Positions 55,393 through 63,829 of a DNA stretch of 64,000 bases are shown piece after piece. The DNA is taken from the IMG/VR virus record IMGVR_UViG_3300030116_003118, positions 1-64,000 of that record. One strand, 5' to 3'. Every line of letters starts with the position of its first letter. The first letter of the stretch is position 1. A program made the translations under genes and the position numbers. The notes under the pieces were generated by a model. That model was not told the DNA's origin. It saw nothing but the letters and a program-made list of their open reading frames with translations, and searched no databases. Origin of the DNA: a virus.

Positions 55393-55601
55393 GTGATGAT
55401 AAGAAGAAAACTAAGGCTGACTTAGAGAAGGAATTGGAAGAGACAACTACACAGTTGCAACAGGTAAGCGGTGCTTATCAGCAACTTTTAGTGGCTAACC
55501 AAAATCTAAATCTATTAGTTAGCAAATATGAAGAAACAATAAACCTGCTTACCGCTAGAGTCCTAGAGGCTCGACAATCCGCGCAACAGCAGCAAGGTTG
55601 A
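55389..55601 (+). CDS. Small coiled-coil protein
   Basis: 70 residues (MSDDKKKTKADLEKELEET...), almost entirely heptad repeats ending in QSAQQQQG. ATGA overlap upstream. A hairpin (CCGGG/CCCGG, 55607-55631) follows it. Could multimerise a partner. Confidence 0.55.
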   Translation: MSDDKKKTKADLEKELEETTTQLQQVSGAYQQLLVANQNLNLLVSKYEETINLLTARVLEARQSAQQQQG

Positions 55602-55654
55602 TAAGTCCGGGGCAACTAGAACGGTTCCCGGCAAGAAAAAGAAGGTGTAAAAAT

Positions 55655-55855
55655 ATGTTATTGACTATAATGAATGATACTGGACACACGACCTTAGAAG
55701 TTACGGCTGAAGAGGTTATAGACCAAATTAACGACCATCCGACCCACTGGGTTTTTATTGATGGAGAGATTACTTCAAGAGAAACAATCTCAGAAGTTAA
55801 TTGGGATTCTGTTGAGTCTGTTGACTTGACACAGGCTATTGTTGGCGGCTACTAA
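55655..55855 (+). CDS. Ubiquitin-like/ThiS-like beta-grasp protein ending in GGY
   Basis: 66 residues from the ATG at 55655 (MLLTIMNDTGHTTLEVTAEE), after GAAGGTGTAAAAAT. The order strand, strand, helix (AEEVIDQI), strand (HWVFIDGEI), then D-S-V-E-S-V-D-L-T-Q-A-I-V-G-G-Y copies ThiS/MoaD-like proteins, including the V-N-G-E-like turn (F-I-D-G-E) and the C-terminal di-glycine (G64-G65) plus one extra residue Y66. A terminal residue past GG would need trimming by a JAMM or similar protease before activation. A JAMM protein and an E1-like protein are encoded 6-7 kb downstream. Confidence 0.65.
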   Translation: MLLTIMNDTGHTTLEVTAEEVIDQINDHPTHWVFIDGEITSRETISEVNWDSVESVDLTQAIVGGY

Positions 55856-55889
55856 GCCCCTTCAATACGTCTAAATTTTTTATGAAGGT

Positions 55890-55936
55890 AGCAGGGCGTA
55901 CCCCTTGCGCTCTGCTCCTTCGCCCTAATGGGGGTG
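55890..55936 (+). promoter_or_regulatory. Possible switching leader before the RNR operon
   Basis: AGCAGGGCG (55890-55898) can pair with CGCTCTGCT (55908-55916), or its AGGGCG with CGCCCT (55921-55926); ACCCC (55900-55904) could also cover the GGGGT ribosome site. These alternatives are mutually exclusive and end at the Shine-Dalgarno of the 55942 gene. Confidence 0.4.
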
Positions 55937-55941
55937 TAAAT

Positions 55942-56328
55942 ATGATAAGTGAAGATAATTTTAATTTCATAACCACATCTTATTTTCCTAAGATGATGGA
56001 AATTTTTGGATGGTCTGTAAAGGATTATAATACATATAATAATCTAGCAATAGTGCGAGCAGACTTTTATCCCATCGGACACATACTAGGTTTTAGTAAG
56101 AAAGCAGTAATAGTATGTGATGGGAATATGCTATTTGTTTATAATGGCAAAGAATATGAAGACTTTTCACAACTTTATGAAGAACTGGGGGATAAAGCGT
56201 ATGATACGTTTCCTGACTGGGATATTAAGGTTGAGAAAGAATGGCTAATAAAAGGGCTTAACGGAGAGTGGATTTATTCATTTTCTAATCTAGTCCAAAT
56301 GCCGTATAGAACACAGGTGAAGTGCTAA
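55942..56328 (+). CDS. Unknown protein preceding RNR
   Basis: 128 residues from the ATG at 55942 (MISEDNFNFITTSYFPKM), after GGGGGTGTAAAT; a longer frame upstream runs through the leader hairpin and is rejected. Alpha/beta with aromatic-rich strands. Its stop overlaps the RNR start (TAATG). Perhaps a small accessory factor of RNR, by coupling alone. Confidence 0.55.
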   Translation: MISEDNFNFITTSYFPKMMEIFGWSVKDYNTYNNLAIVRADFYPIGHILGFSKKAVIVCDGNMLFVYNGKEYEDFSQLYEELGDKAYDTFPDWDIKVEKEWLIKGLNGEWIYSFSNLVQMPYRTQVKC

Positions 56329-58202
56329 TGAAACAAGAAGAGACAGCGAGAAATATAATGAGTGGAATAACTCATTATCTAAAATATGCAAAATATATAG
56401 GAGCAGAACAGCGAAAGGAGACATGGGAAGAAACTGTTAATAGAAACAGAAACATGCATCTAAAGAAGATGGGTCATTTAGGCCCAGAAGTCTTTAATGA
56501 GATAAATCGTATTTACGATGATTTCGTTATGACAAGAAAGGTTTTACCTTCGATGCGCTCCATGCAGTATGCGGGGAAACCGATTGAAATTGCACCCAAC
56601 AGTATTTACAATTGTGCTTATTTGCCAATTGATGATATTGCTTGTTTCCATGAGATATTCTTTTTATTACTCAATGGAACAGGTGTAGGATTTTCAGTCC
56701 AACGACATCATACTATTCATTTGCCGGAGATTAGAAAGCCTAATCCAAAGCGAAGTAGAAAGATAGTTGTTCAGGATTCTATCGTAGGTTGGGCAGATGC
56801 TATCAAGGAGTTATTCCGTTCTTACACAGGAGAACTAACTCAAAGCCCCCGCTTTATTTACGATGATATTAGACCTATGGGTGCGCCTTTGAAAACAAGA
56901 GGCGGAAAAGCCCCCGGCCCTGAACCTTTAATTGAATGCATGACTATTGTAGAAAACATGCTTAGAGTTAAAGAAGATGGAGATAGGTTGACTCCGCTAG
57001 AATGCCATGATATTATTTGTCATATGGCTAATGCAGTTACAGCAGGTGGAAATAGACGAGCCGCATTGATATCATTATTCAGTGCTGATGACCATGAGAT
57101 GCAAACTTGCAAGTCTGGACAATGGTGGGATGGTAATTCACAAAGAGCAAGAAGTAATAACTCAGCAGTTATTTTGAGAAGTAAAGTAACAAAGGATTAC
57201 TTTAATCAGTTGTGGGATAAAATAGAAGAATCTGGTTCTGGAGAACCCGGAATCTATTTTACGCATGATAAAGATTGGGGAACTAATCCTTGCTGTGAAA
57301 TCGCTCTTAGACCCTATCAGTTCTGTAATCTTACAGAAATAAATGCTAATACTGTAGAAGACGATAAAGACCTGTATGAAAGAGTAGAAGCCGCAACAAT
57401 ACTAGGAACATTACAAGCATCCTATACTGACTTTTATTATCTAAGAGATATATGGAGAGAAACAACAGAACGTGATGCTTTGTTGGGTGTATCTATGACA
57501 GGTATCGCATCTCAAAAAACTGATTTGTTAGATGTAACAGGTGCGGCTTTGAAGGCTAAAGAAATAAACAAGAAGTGGGCAGATATACTAGGAATAAATC
57601 CTGCTTCAAGAATTACTTGTGTAAAGCCTTCAGGAACTTCTTCAATGGTATTGGGAACGTCAAGTGGTATTCATGCTTGGCATTCTGAATACTATATTAG
57701 AAGAATTAGAATTGGTAAGGAAGAACCAATTTATAATTATCTACTTCAAAATCATCCTGAATTGATTGATGATGAAGATGGTAATCCGGCGGGTGCAGTA
57801 ATTGAGATACCTCAAAAAGCCCCAGACCATGCATTAACTGCCGATAAAGAGAATGCATTTGAGTTCCTAGAAAGAGTAAAGAACATGACTATTAGATGGG
57901 TTAACCCCGGACACAGTGATGGTCAAAATACTCACAACATTTCTGCGACTGTCTATATTAAGGATGGTCAATGGGATGAAGTTGGAGAATGGATGTGGTT
58001 AAACAGACATTACTACAACGGCCTTTCATGTTACCCGGAGTTTGCTGTTTACAAGCAAGCACCGTTTGAAGCATGTGATAAGGCAACGTATGAAAAGATG
58101 CTTCAATCTTTGAAAGACGTAGATTTAACTAAGATTGTAGAATTTGATGATTCTACTGATTTTAGTGACCCCGCATGTGGTGGCGGTGGATGTGACATCT
58201 AA
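56328..58202 (+). CDS. nrdJ: Adenosylcobalamin-dependent (class II) ribonucleotide reductase
   Basis: 624 residues from the ATG at 56328. It has the 10-stranded-barrel motifs: N-S-I-Y-N-C-A-Y (first redox-active Cys region), P-C-C-E-I-A-L-R...F-C-N-L-T-E-I-N (active-site thiyl Cys and Asn/Glu), C-V-K-P-S-G-T-S-S-M...S-S-G-I-H-A (substrate phosphate loop) and a C-terminal D-P-A-C-G-G-G-G-C-D-I redox pair. It resembles monomeric triphosphate-type enzymes. It makes deoxynucleotides for viral DNA synthesis and needs cobalamin from the host. The thioredoxin-like protein upstream may re-reduce it. Confidence 0.92.
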   Translation: MKQEETARNIMSGITHYLKYAKYIGAEQRKETWEETVNRNRNMHLKKMGHLGPEVFNEINRIYDDFVMTRKVLPSMRSMQYAGKPIEIAPNSIYNCAYLPIDDIACFHEIFFLLLNGTGVGFSVQRHHTIHLPEIRKPNPKRSRKIVVQDSIVGWADAIKELFRSYTGELTQSPRFIYDDIRPMGAPLKTRGGKAPGPEPLIECMTIVENMLRVKEDGDRLTPLECHDIICHMANAVTAGGNRRAALISLFSADDHEMQTCKSGQWWDGNSQRARSNNSAVILRSKVTKDYFNQLWDKIEESGSGEPGIYFTHDKDWGTNPCCEIALRPYQFCNLTEINANTVEDDKDLYERVEAATILGTLQASYTDFYYLRDIWRETTERDALLGVSMTGIASQKTDLLDVTGAALKAKEINKKWADILGINPASRITCVKPSGTSSMVLGTSSGIHAWHSEYYIRRIRIGKEEPIYNYLLQNHPELIDDEDGNPAGAVIEIPQKAPDHALTADKENAFEFLERVKNMTIRWVNPGHSDGQNTHNISATVYIKDGQWDEVGEWMWLNRHYYNGLSCYPEFAVYKQAPFEACDKATYEKMLQSLKDVDLTKIVEFDDSTDFSDPACGGGGCDI

Positions 58203-58539
58203 ACACCACATAATAAAAAACTCTAAACAATTAGATGCTATTTGGCCCATGATTTATGAAAAGGCAAAAGAAGAGGTAAAGATACCAACGTCTACCTATG
58301 TAGGACATTATAGGGATGAATATTTGTATCATAATAGAGACACCGCTTTGAATGCCCTTTGTAGATATTACGAAGATACAGTAAGTGGATTAGAAAGCAT
58401 AAAGAGTTTTTTGGGGTATGTCCGAAGACTATTTATAGTATCAGGAATAGTACCCTATGATAGTGAGTTCGATAAATTAATTGAACTGTATAACGATATT
58501 GGAATATATATAGAAGTGAATGAAAATGATGATTTGTAA
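58192..58539 (+). CDS. Small helical protein downstream of RNR
   Basis: 115 residues if the GTG at 58192 is used (VTSKHHIIKNSKQLDAIW); an ATG at 58249 would give 96 residues. All-helical (LNALCRYYEDTVSGLESIKS). It overlaps the RNR end by a few bases with the first option. Unknown. Confidence 0.5.
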   Translation: MTSKHHIIKNSKQLDAIWPMIYEKAKEEVKIPTSTYVGHYRDEYLYHNRDTALNALCRYYEDTVSGLESIKSFLGYVRRLFIVSGIVPYDSEFDKLIELYNDIGIYIEVNENDDL

Positions 58540-58942
58540 ATGTGGAAACAACAATTTTGAACTAATGATGAACGCCAAACTTAAATGCACTAGTTGCGGT
58601 AAGTTTTGGAATCCTTTTTCTAACCAAGAACACAAGGTAATGGAAAAGGATGGCTTCCATTTCTTTTGGGTAGTGATGAGAAATCATTTCCTAGAGAGAT
58701 GGGACAGACAATTACCAGACCTAGAAGAAGAAGACTTGTTAAAAGACTGTATTCAACTAAAGAATGTCAGTAAACAAAACAAGGCTTACTTTACACCCTA
58801 TCGTGGTGGACACCTTTTCTGGAAGTTTAAGTTTAACAGAAAGTTAAAGAGACTAGAACTGGAATTGATTACGATTACTTCAACTAAGGTAACTGAATTG
58901 AAGTATGAAAAGAATCCTAAAAAGATGGATATAAAATTTTGA
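58520..58942 (+). CDS. Zinc-ribbon protein
   Basis: 140 residues (MKMMICKCGNNNFELMM...). A clear ribbon C-K-C-G-N-N-N-F-E-L...C-T-S-C-G-K-F-W, then a helical/beta region. The start among three close ATGs (58520, 58526, 58529) is uncertain. Ribbon of the type seen in archaeal transcription or DNA-binding proteins. Confidence 0.6.
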   Translation: MKMMICKCGNNNFELMMNAKLKCTSCGKFWNPFSNQEHKVMEKDGFHFFWVVMRNHFLERWDRQLPDLEEEDLLKDCIQLKNVSKQNKAYFTPYRGGHLFWKFKFNRKLKRLELELITITSTKVTELKYEKNPKKMDIKF

Positions 58943-58951
58943 GGAATAAAT

Positions 58952-59284
58952 ATGAATGATGATGCAGTATTAAAGTTGTATGAAGAATTGAATAAGACCC
59001 AGATAATTAACGCATATAAAAAGTATCTTGAGGATAATAAAAGATATAGAAAAAAGAATGACGGATTCAAGGGAAGAGGTCAACCAAAGTTAGAGCGACC
59101 CAAAATATCTAACGTTACTTTATCTTGGAGAGAGTTTAGAAGATTACCCAAAGCATCTGTTATAGTGCATACTTTTAGCGAAGGCTGTGATACTTTGTAT
59201 CTAACAAGTCTTAAGAACAAAGGTTTCTTTAAAGAAACTAGAGAGTGGCATCGTAATTATGAGGGTGATGCTGATGCTAAGTAA
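58952..59284 (+). CDS. Small basic protein
   Basis: 110 residues (MNDDAVLKLYEELNKTQ...). Lys/Arg-rich second half including GFKGRGQPKLERPKISNVTL. No recognised domain. GAGGAATA upstream. Confidence 0.55.
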   Translation: MNDDAVLKLYEELNKTQIINAYKKYLEDNKRYRKKNDGFKGRGQPKLERPKISNVTLSWREFRRLPKASVIVHTFSEGCDTLYLTSLKNKGFFKETREWHRNYEGDADAK

Positions 59285-60614
59285 TTATGAATATAAGCAA
59301 GCGTGTACCGTAGTTATTAACTCGGCAGACGACAATGCTAGTAGTAAACAAATTACTGACATTGATATATATTCTACCTATGAATTGGGAGAAAGAACCT
59401 ATGTGCGCACAAGACCTGCTTTCAGAAGAGAAATAACTTGTCACTTGACACGTTCAAGAAAGAAGGGCGACCCTTTAGTTATGGGTATTGCTGATGCTCT
59501 ATCGGGTTTCTTAAAGATAAATGGTAACAATGGAAGAAGTTATTGGTCTCCGCCAAAGAAGTTTAAGATAGCAATAGTATTCCCAAACGTTGTTGATGAG
59601 GCCAATGGCGGGCCAATGATTCTAACAATAGAAAAGAAAGACCCATACTATTATCTGATGAATAACAGAATGACCAAGAAGAATATGATGGTCACAATTG
59701 CGAGAACAGTTTATCGTTCTTGTTTTGAAGATAATGCTATCACATTAATGCAATACATGTTTAACATGATTATATTGCCTGAGAATGTAAAGTATGCATT
59801 GGAGAACCGTACTCCTTATTTCTTTATTCGTGACCCTTTTAACAAAGAGGGAATGCGTGAAAGAATAGAAGTAAGATTAAACACTGAAATGATTTCACCA
59901 TCAGAAGCGGCATTAGAAATATCTGATGGAGTTTGGGCTCCAATTTCTGTAAAGGACTTAGATATATTCATTAACTTTCATTACCATAATCATAAGCGTT
60001 CTACCAAATGGATGTTAAGTCCCAAAGGTCTTTGGAAGAAACTAATTGGTTCTGAACCCACAGAATCACAAGTCCATCTTATGATGGAGTTTCTAACACA
60101 AAACCGTACTTCTGATTTGATTGAAGAAAGAGCGCAACAGTTGATGAAAGATTTGGTAACAAAATATCCTGATAGAATTAGAATTGTAAAGTATCTAAAC
60201 CACAAGAAGAAAGAGATAACTGCAATGTTGGTTCGTGGAAAGATGGCAGATTGGATTATCATAGACTCTGAATATAAAACTCAGATTCAAAAGGTAAAGA
60301 CATATGTGTATATCTCAAGCGAAGTAATTCAATATGATTTGGATAATAACTACAGACATGACCACAATGAGTTTGAAAGTGGTGTTTTGCGTGGGCCAAT
60401 CTGTATTGACAATGTTCACACAAATACTAGTTTGGGAGACCAATATGCGGCTAGAGCATTAGCACTTCTAAACGATAAGATGACTGTTAAGTTGGTTAAC
60501 ACCATTGCTAGATATATTCCAAAGATTATGCTAGACGGTGACCGTGAATCGAGATTCCAGTTTGAGGAAATAACTGGTGAAATGCTAAATGATAAATTAG
60601 GAAGTGTTAGATGA
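59274..60614 (+). CDS. Large early protein of unknown function
   Basis: 446 residues from the ATG at 59274 (MLSNYEYKQACTVVINS), chosen because GAGGGTGAT lies just upstream; ATGs at 59259 and 59268 overlap that site. Alpha/beta, with EKKDPYYYLMNNRMTKKNMM and RYIPKIMLDGDRESRFQFEE. It precedes the TFIIB-like gene with an ATGA overlap, so a replication or transcription role is possible. Not recognised. Confidence 0.6.
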   Translation: MLSNYEYKQACTVVINSADDNASSKQITDIDIYSTYELGERTYVRTRPAFRREITCHLTRSRKKGDPLVMGIADALSGFLKINGNNGRSYWSPPKKFKIAIVFPNVVDEANGGPMILTIEKKDPYYYLMNNRMTKKNMMVTIARTVYRSCFEDNAITLMQYMFNMIILPENVKYALENRTPYFFIRDPFNKEGMRERIEVRLNTEMISPSEAALEISDGVWAPISVKDLDIFINFHYHNHKRSTKWMLSPKGLWKKLIGSEPTESQVHLMMEFLTQNRTSDLIEERAQQLMKDLVTKYPDRIRIVKYLNHKKKEITAMLVRGKMADWIIIDSEYKTQIQKVKTYVYISSEVIQYDLDNNYRHDHNEFESGVLRGPICIDNVHTNTSLGDQYAARALALLNDKMTVKLVNTIARYIPKIMLDGDRESRFQFEEITGEMLNDKLGSVR

Positions 60615-61402
60615 ATTGTATTAATTGTAGTAGCAACATCATAGATTATGATGAGTTTTTAGATGAGTTTGTATGTGGGGAATGTAGGCTTGTATTGGTA
60701 AATAGAATCCATGAGGATGTGATACCAATCACCTACAAACCCAATGTAACAGAAGTTAGAAAAACTATGGACAGGCTACAAACAGAGGTAAATATGATTA
60801 CGTCTGAGTATGTATTAAGTTCCGAAGTCCAAGAGGATTTATATTGGATAATGAAAGAACATACAGAAAGAGACTCTTCATATTTGTCTGAAAATTTTGT
60901 TGATGTAATGGCAAAAGCAATAGTGCATCATGTGTTTAAGTTACACATGATACCTAACGACATAAAAAAATCAATGTATAACTATGAGAAAAAACATTTC
61001 AAGAGATATCTAAAAGACGTTAAAAGATATATTGATACTCCGTGGTGGAGACATAATAGCCCGGAACGTTCTCTTGACCCTATACTTTCAAATCTCTATA
61101 TGTTCAAAGAGTCTTACAAAGACCGAGCAAAGCAATTAATATTCTATATGGATAGAGTGCTTCAAGATGAAGGTATAGGTCAACTGATGTCAAACTACGC
61201 TATGATGGTGTATGTTCATATTCAGTTGGATAGAGAAATGCAAAATTGGATTGTAATAGATGAGATTGCTAGGGTTTTCTTTACAACCCCACAGGCAATA
61301 AAAAACAGATGGAAAAATTATATGAATTTATTCCATGTTTCAAAGGAAGGCTTTCAGAACTTAACCTTTGAAGAATTTATACTAGGTGTAAGATATGAAT
61401 GA
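60611..61402 (+). CDS. TFIIB-like transcription factor
   Basis: 263 residues. A zinc ribbon C3-I-N-C6...C22-G-E-C25 opens the protein, as in TFB, then a linker, then two helical repeats of cyclin-like character (SYLSENFVDVMAKAIVHHVF ...; MSNYAMMVYVHIQLDREMQN ...). An HTH-like DEIARVFFTTPQAIKNRWK lies in the second repeat. In archaea TFB bridges TBP at the TATA box to RNA polymerase. A virus copy could redirect polymerase to viral promoters, including the ACCATATATA-type boxes near 45-49 kb. Confidence 0.7.
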   Translation: MNCINCSSNIIDYDEFLDEFVCGECRLVLVNRIHEDVIPITYKPNVTEVRKTMDRLQTEVNMITSEYVLSSEVQEDLYWIMKEHTERDSSYLSENFVDVMAKAIVHHVFKLHMIPNDIKKSMYNYEKKHFKRYLKDVKRYIDTPWWRHNSPERSLDPILSNLYMFKESYKDRAKQLIFYMDRVLQDEGIGQLMSNYAMMVYVHIQLDREMQNWIVIDEIARVFFTTPQAIKNRWKNYMNLFHVSKEGFQNLTFEEFILGVRYE

Positions 61403-61985
61403 AAATAAAAGAAAAATAATGATAATAGGTGTAGGAGGGATAGGTAGTTATCTAGCCCCTCTTTTGAAAAAGGTTGGTATATACTCAATGTATTTGGCTG
61501 ACCCTGATATAGTAGAGGATAAGAATCTGTTGTATCAAAACTTTAGTAAGGCTACTGTAGGCCAAAAGAAGGTTGATTCTCTTTCGGGAATTAGTGTTGG
61601 TCATGTAAGAAGCCCTTACAATATATTGACAGATGCACAAATCAAAGGTTCTAAATCTGATTTGGTAGTATGCTGTGCAGACAACTTAGACATTAGAAGA
61701 CTTTTGTACCGACAAGGATTTCAAGATGATGCTAAAGTTAAGTGGTTAGATTTAAGAGCGCAAGGTAGAAATGGGGCATTGATTAGTTATTTAACTGACC
61801 CCAAGTTTAGCGATATGTTCTTACAAGGGCCGGATGGTTCTTTCTCCTGTCAAGGAGACCAAGAAGAAATAACACCAGAAACCGTACATTTTACCCATGT
61901 TGCAGTAGCAGGTATGGCCGCACAATGGATTCAAAGATGGTTTAATGGTGAAGAAGTAAAAGATAAAATGGTGATAAATATATGA
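61395..61985 (+). CDS. E1-like/ThiF-family adenylyltransferase
   Basis: 196 residues. N-terminal Rossmann motif I-I-G-V-G-G-I-G-S (residues 10-18), then L-A-D-P-D-I-V-E-D-K-N-L-L-Y-Q-N-F (the D-x-D...N-L-x-R/Q-Q signature; Q replaces the usual R-Q pair in part), and C-C-A-D-N-L-D-I-R-R (D-x-x-D substrate-site motif). A Cys in S-F-S-C-Q-G-D (about residue 150) could be catalytic. It is shorter than usual ThiF/MoeB and lacks the Cx2C zinc pairs. It would adenylate a C-terminal glycine of a ubiquitin-like protein. Confidence 0.8.
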   Translation: MNENKRKIMIIGVGGIGSYLAPLLKKVGIYSMYLADPDIVEDKNLLYQNFSKATVGQKKVDSLSGISVGHVRSPYNILTDAQIKGSKSDLVVCCADNLDIRRLLYRQGFQDDAKVKWLDLRAQGRNGALISYLTDPKFSDMFLQGPDGSFSCQGDQEEITPETVHFTHVAVAGMAAQWIQRWFNGEEVKDKMVINI

Positions 61986-62707
61986 GTTGGAAATGGACAA
62001 AAGAAGAAAAGGACTTTCTGTGGAAGATTGCACATAGTAAGATGGATGACGGTAAATTACTACCAGACCCATTAGTGGTGCATTTTTACAATCAGAAATT
62101 CCATGATAGAAAAAGAAGTGTAAAAGCAATTGACCATCAGTTGCGAAAACTAAATAAAGAAAAGGAAAATCTAATGAAGATTGAAAAGAAAGTCATGGGA
62201 AGTAACCATGAAAAGATAGAAAAAGAGGTAAAGAAGATGACAGAAAAACAGTTTCCTACAATGGAAAAAGTAAGAAAGAAACACCCGCGTCACTATCCTA
62301 CGCAGAATAGTGGTATGGGTTGGACTCCTTCTGATGATAAGTATTTGTTGGCTAATTGGTCAGCAAATGACGCAAAAAGAAATTCTACTGCAAAGCATCT
62401 AGGTAGAACACTACATGCTTGTAGAAGCAGACTTTTGAAAATCAGAAAGAATCCTGAATACATGAATAGCATATTGGTTCAAAGCCATGAAGTTACCATG
62501 CAGGATAAGGGAGTATATTTGGGTTCAGCAGAAATGAATCCAGTGAACTTTAATGACACAAAGAAAGAAGTTAAAGTTAGCAACAGTGCTAGAAAGCCCG
62601 GTCTGCTAGAGCGACTGCTCGATTGGTTGATTCATCGAGGGGAGCGAAAGCATGAGAAGAAGATTCAAAAGGCTGAAGCCAAGTTGCTAAGATTGCGTGG
62701 TGAATGA
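61982..62707 (+). CDS. Myb/SANT-like DNA-binding protein
   Basis: 241 residues with two related HTH segments: W-T-K-E-E-K-D-F-L-W...R-S-V-K-A-I-D-H-Q-L-R-K-L near the N-terminus and W-T-P-S-D-D-K-Y-L-L...R-T-L-H-A-C-R-S-R-L-L-K-I in the middle; between them a coiled coil. C-terminus basic. It lies between the E1-like and the JAMM genes with an ATGA overlap. N-terminal MSWKWTKEEK is part of the SANT domain, not a W-tag. Confidence 0.65.
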   Translation: MSWKWTKEEKDFLWKIAHSKMDDGKLLPDPLVVHFYNQKFHDRKRSVKAIDHQLRKLNKEKENLMKIEKKVMGSNHEKIEKEVKKMTEKQFPTMEKVRKKHPRHYPTQNSGMGWTPSDDKYLLANWSANDAKRNSTAKHLGRTLHACRSRLLKIRKNPEYMNSILVQSHEVTMQDKGVYLGSAEMNPVNFNDTKKEVKVSNSARKPGLLERLLDWLIHRGERKHEKKIQKAEAKLLRLRGE

Positions 62708-63199
62708 ATGATGAGTAATGTTGACGGCTTAGAAATCAGAATCCCTGATTGGAAAGATAAGATAGAATTTTCATACCGTGTGAATACACAACAAGGATTC
62801 CATGATTCTATATGGAACATGTCACAATATGCGTTTGATATTCCCAGAGAGGTTCAAGTGGTGATTGATGACAATGATAAACTTCATATCAGTGTCGGAA
62901 CCCCCGGATTTGTATCCTTTGATGGGCAATTCCCAACAGGAATGAAGTTACCGCTAAAAGAGTGGATTCACACACATCCATTCGGTCAAGCGTATTTTAG
63001 TGCGACTGATAAGAACACGGTGAACATATGGCATTCTAAACTAAACTCTGCTACGGTACTTGGAAAGTATCAAAAAGCAGTTTTAAGATTTAGATATAAT
63101 GATGAAGGTCATCATCTATACACGTTTTCTGAGCGTGAGAATAGATGGAATACTGTCAATAGCGTTATGGAAACGCTTTGGAATGAAGAAGAAGAGTGA
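62708..63199 (+). CDS. JAMM-motif metalloprotease (JAB-like)
   Basis: 163 residues. H88-T-H-P-F-G-Q-A-Y-F-S-A-T-D101 is an exact JAMM zinc motif (H-x-H-P-x6-S-x2-D). The required upstream Glu could be E20 or E48. The first 80 residues are beta-rich as in the fold. Such enzymes remove ubiquitin-like proteins or trim their C-terminus; in bacteria they also pair with E1/E2 in antiviral operons. Starts after the SANT gene without a gap (MMSNVDG; a second ATG three bases on). Confidence 0.8.
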   Translation: MMSNVDGLEIRIPDWKDKIEFSYRVNTQQGFHDSIWNMSQYAFDIPREVQVVIDDNDKLHISVGTPGFVSFDGQFPTGMKLPLKEWIHTHPFGQAYFSATDKNTVNIWHSKLNSATVLGKYQKAVLRFRYNDEGHHLYTFSERENRWNTVNSVMETLWNEEEE

Positions 63200-63203
63200 T
63201 AAG

Positions 63204-63392
63204 ATGTTTGGACAAGAAGCAAGCAAAGTAAAGGTGGAAGACGTTGATTGTGGTGATGAAACCATTCTACGTCTGATGCGTGATGGCGAAGTATTCGCTC
63301 ACGTTACAATAAAAAAGAGTGGGAATTCCCACACGTTTGATGTAATGCAAAGAAACATTACATCAGATAATGGAAGTGGAACGGATGAGTAA
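63204..63392 (+). CDS. 62-residue beta-rich protein
   Basis: From the ATG at 63204 (MFGQEASKVKVEDVDCGD), after GAAGAGTGATAAG. Strands around ILRLMRDGEVFAHVTIKKSG. No di-glycine at its C-terminus (NGSGTDE), so it is not an obvious ubiquitin-like protein. Four bases from the JAMM gene, so possibly a partner. Confidence 0.55.
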   Translation: MFGQEASKVKVEDVDCGDETILRLMRDGEVFAHVTIKKSGNSHTFDVMQRNITSDNGSGTDE

Positions 63393-63825
63393 AGTAAACC
63401 TAGTAGTATTGTTGATGTTATCAACAGTAATAGCAGGTTGTGCTGAAGCAATTCCTGACCCTCCAACGGTTGTTGAAGGAGCAAATGCCCCAGAGTGGGA
63501 ATATCTTAATGCAACATATACAGTAATGGTTGATGATAATAATTCAACCGTTCCTGTAGTTGTTCTTGGTAACAACAGCACATGGCTACAGGTTGATTCC
63601 TTTAGGCTAAATGCTACGCACATGAGTTTTGTGACAGAAGACAATGCTATTGTCTTTAACAATAAGTCCTTTACTCTAAGTGGGTATCTATCCCAAGACG
63701 GGATAATTTGGGAAGATGGGTATGCACCTATGATGGGTAACAGTACCCTTTTCTTTCCTAAGTTCCCATATGATATAACTGTAGAATATTCGGTTGTATA
63801 TCGTGAATGGACAGGCATGGAGTGA
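63385..63825 (+). CDS. Secreted lipoprotein with many N-glycosylation sequons
   Basis: 146 residues from the ATG at 63385 (MSKVNLVVLLMLSTVIAGC). Signal peptide with a lipobox V-I-A-G-C19, the cysteine being the lipidated N-terminus of the mature form. Six N-x-[ST] sequons (NAT, NST, NST, NAT, NKS, NST) suggest exposure and N-glycosylation, as is common in archaea. It overlaps the upstream gene by eight bases. A role in superinfection exclusion or virion-surface masking is an inference. Confidence 0.75.
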   Translation: MSKVNLVVLLMLSTVIAGCAEAIPDPPTVVEGANAPEWEYLNATYTVMVDDNNSTVPVVVLGNNSTWLQVDSFRLNATHMSFVTEDNAIVFNNKSFTLSGYLSQDGIIWEDGYAPMMGNSTLFFPKFPYDITVEYSVVYREWTGME

Positions 63826-63829
63826 TAGT

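Noticed and set aside
61982-62020. MSWKWTKEEKDFL start, similar to the W-tag
   Set aside because: The Trp residues belong to a SANT/Myb-like helix (W-T-K-E-E-K) and the I/L/V-K ending is missing.
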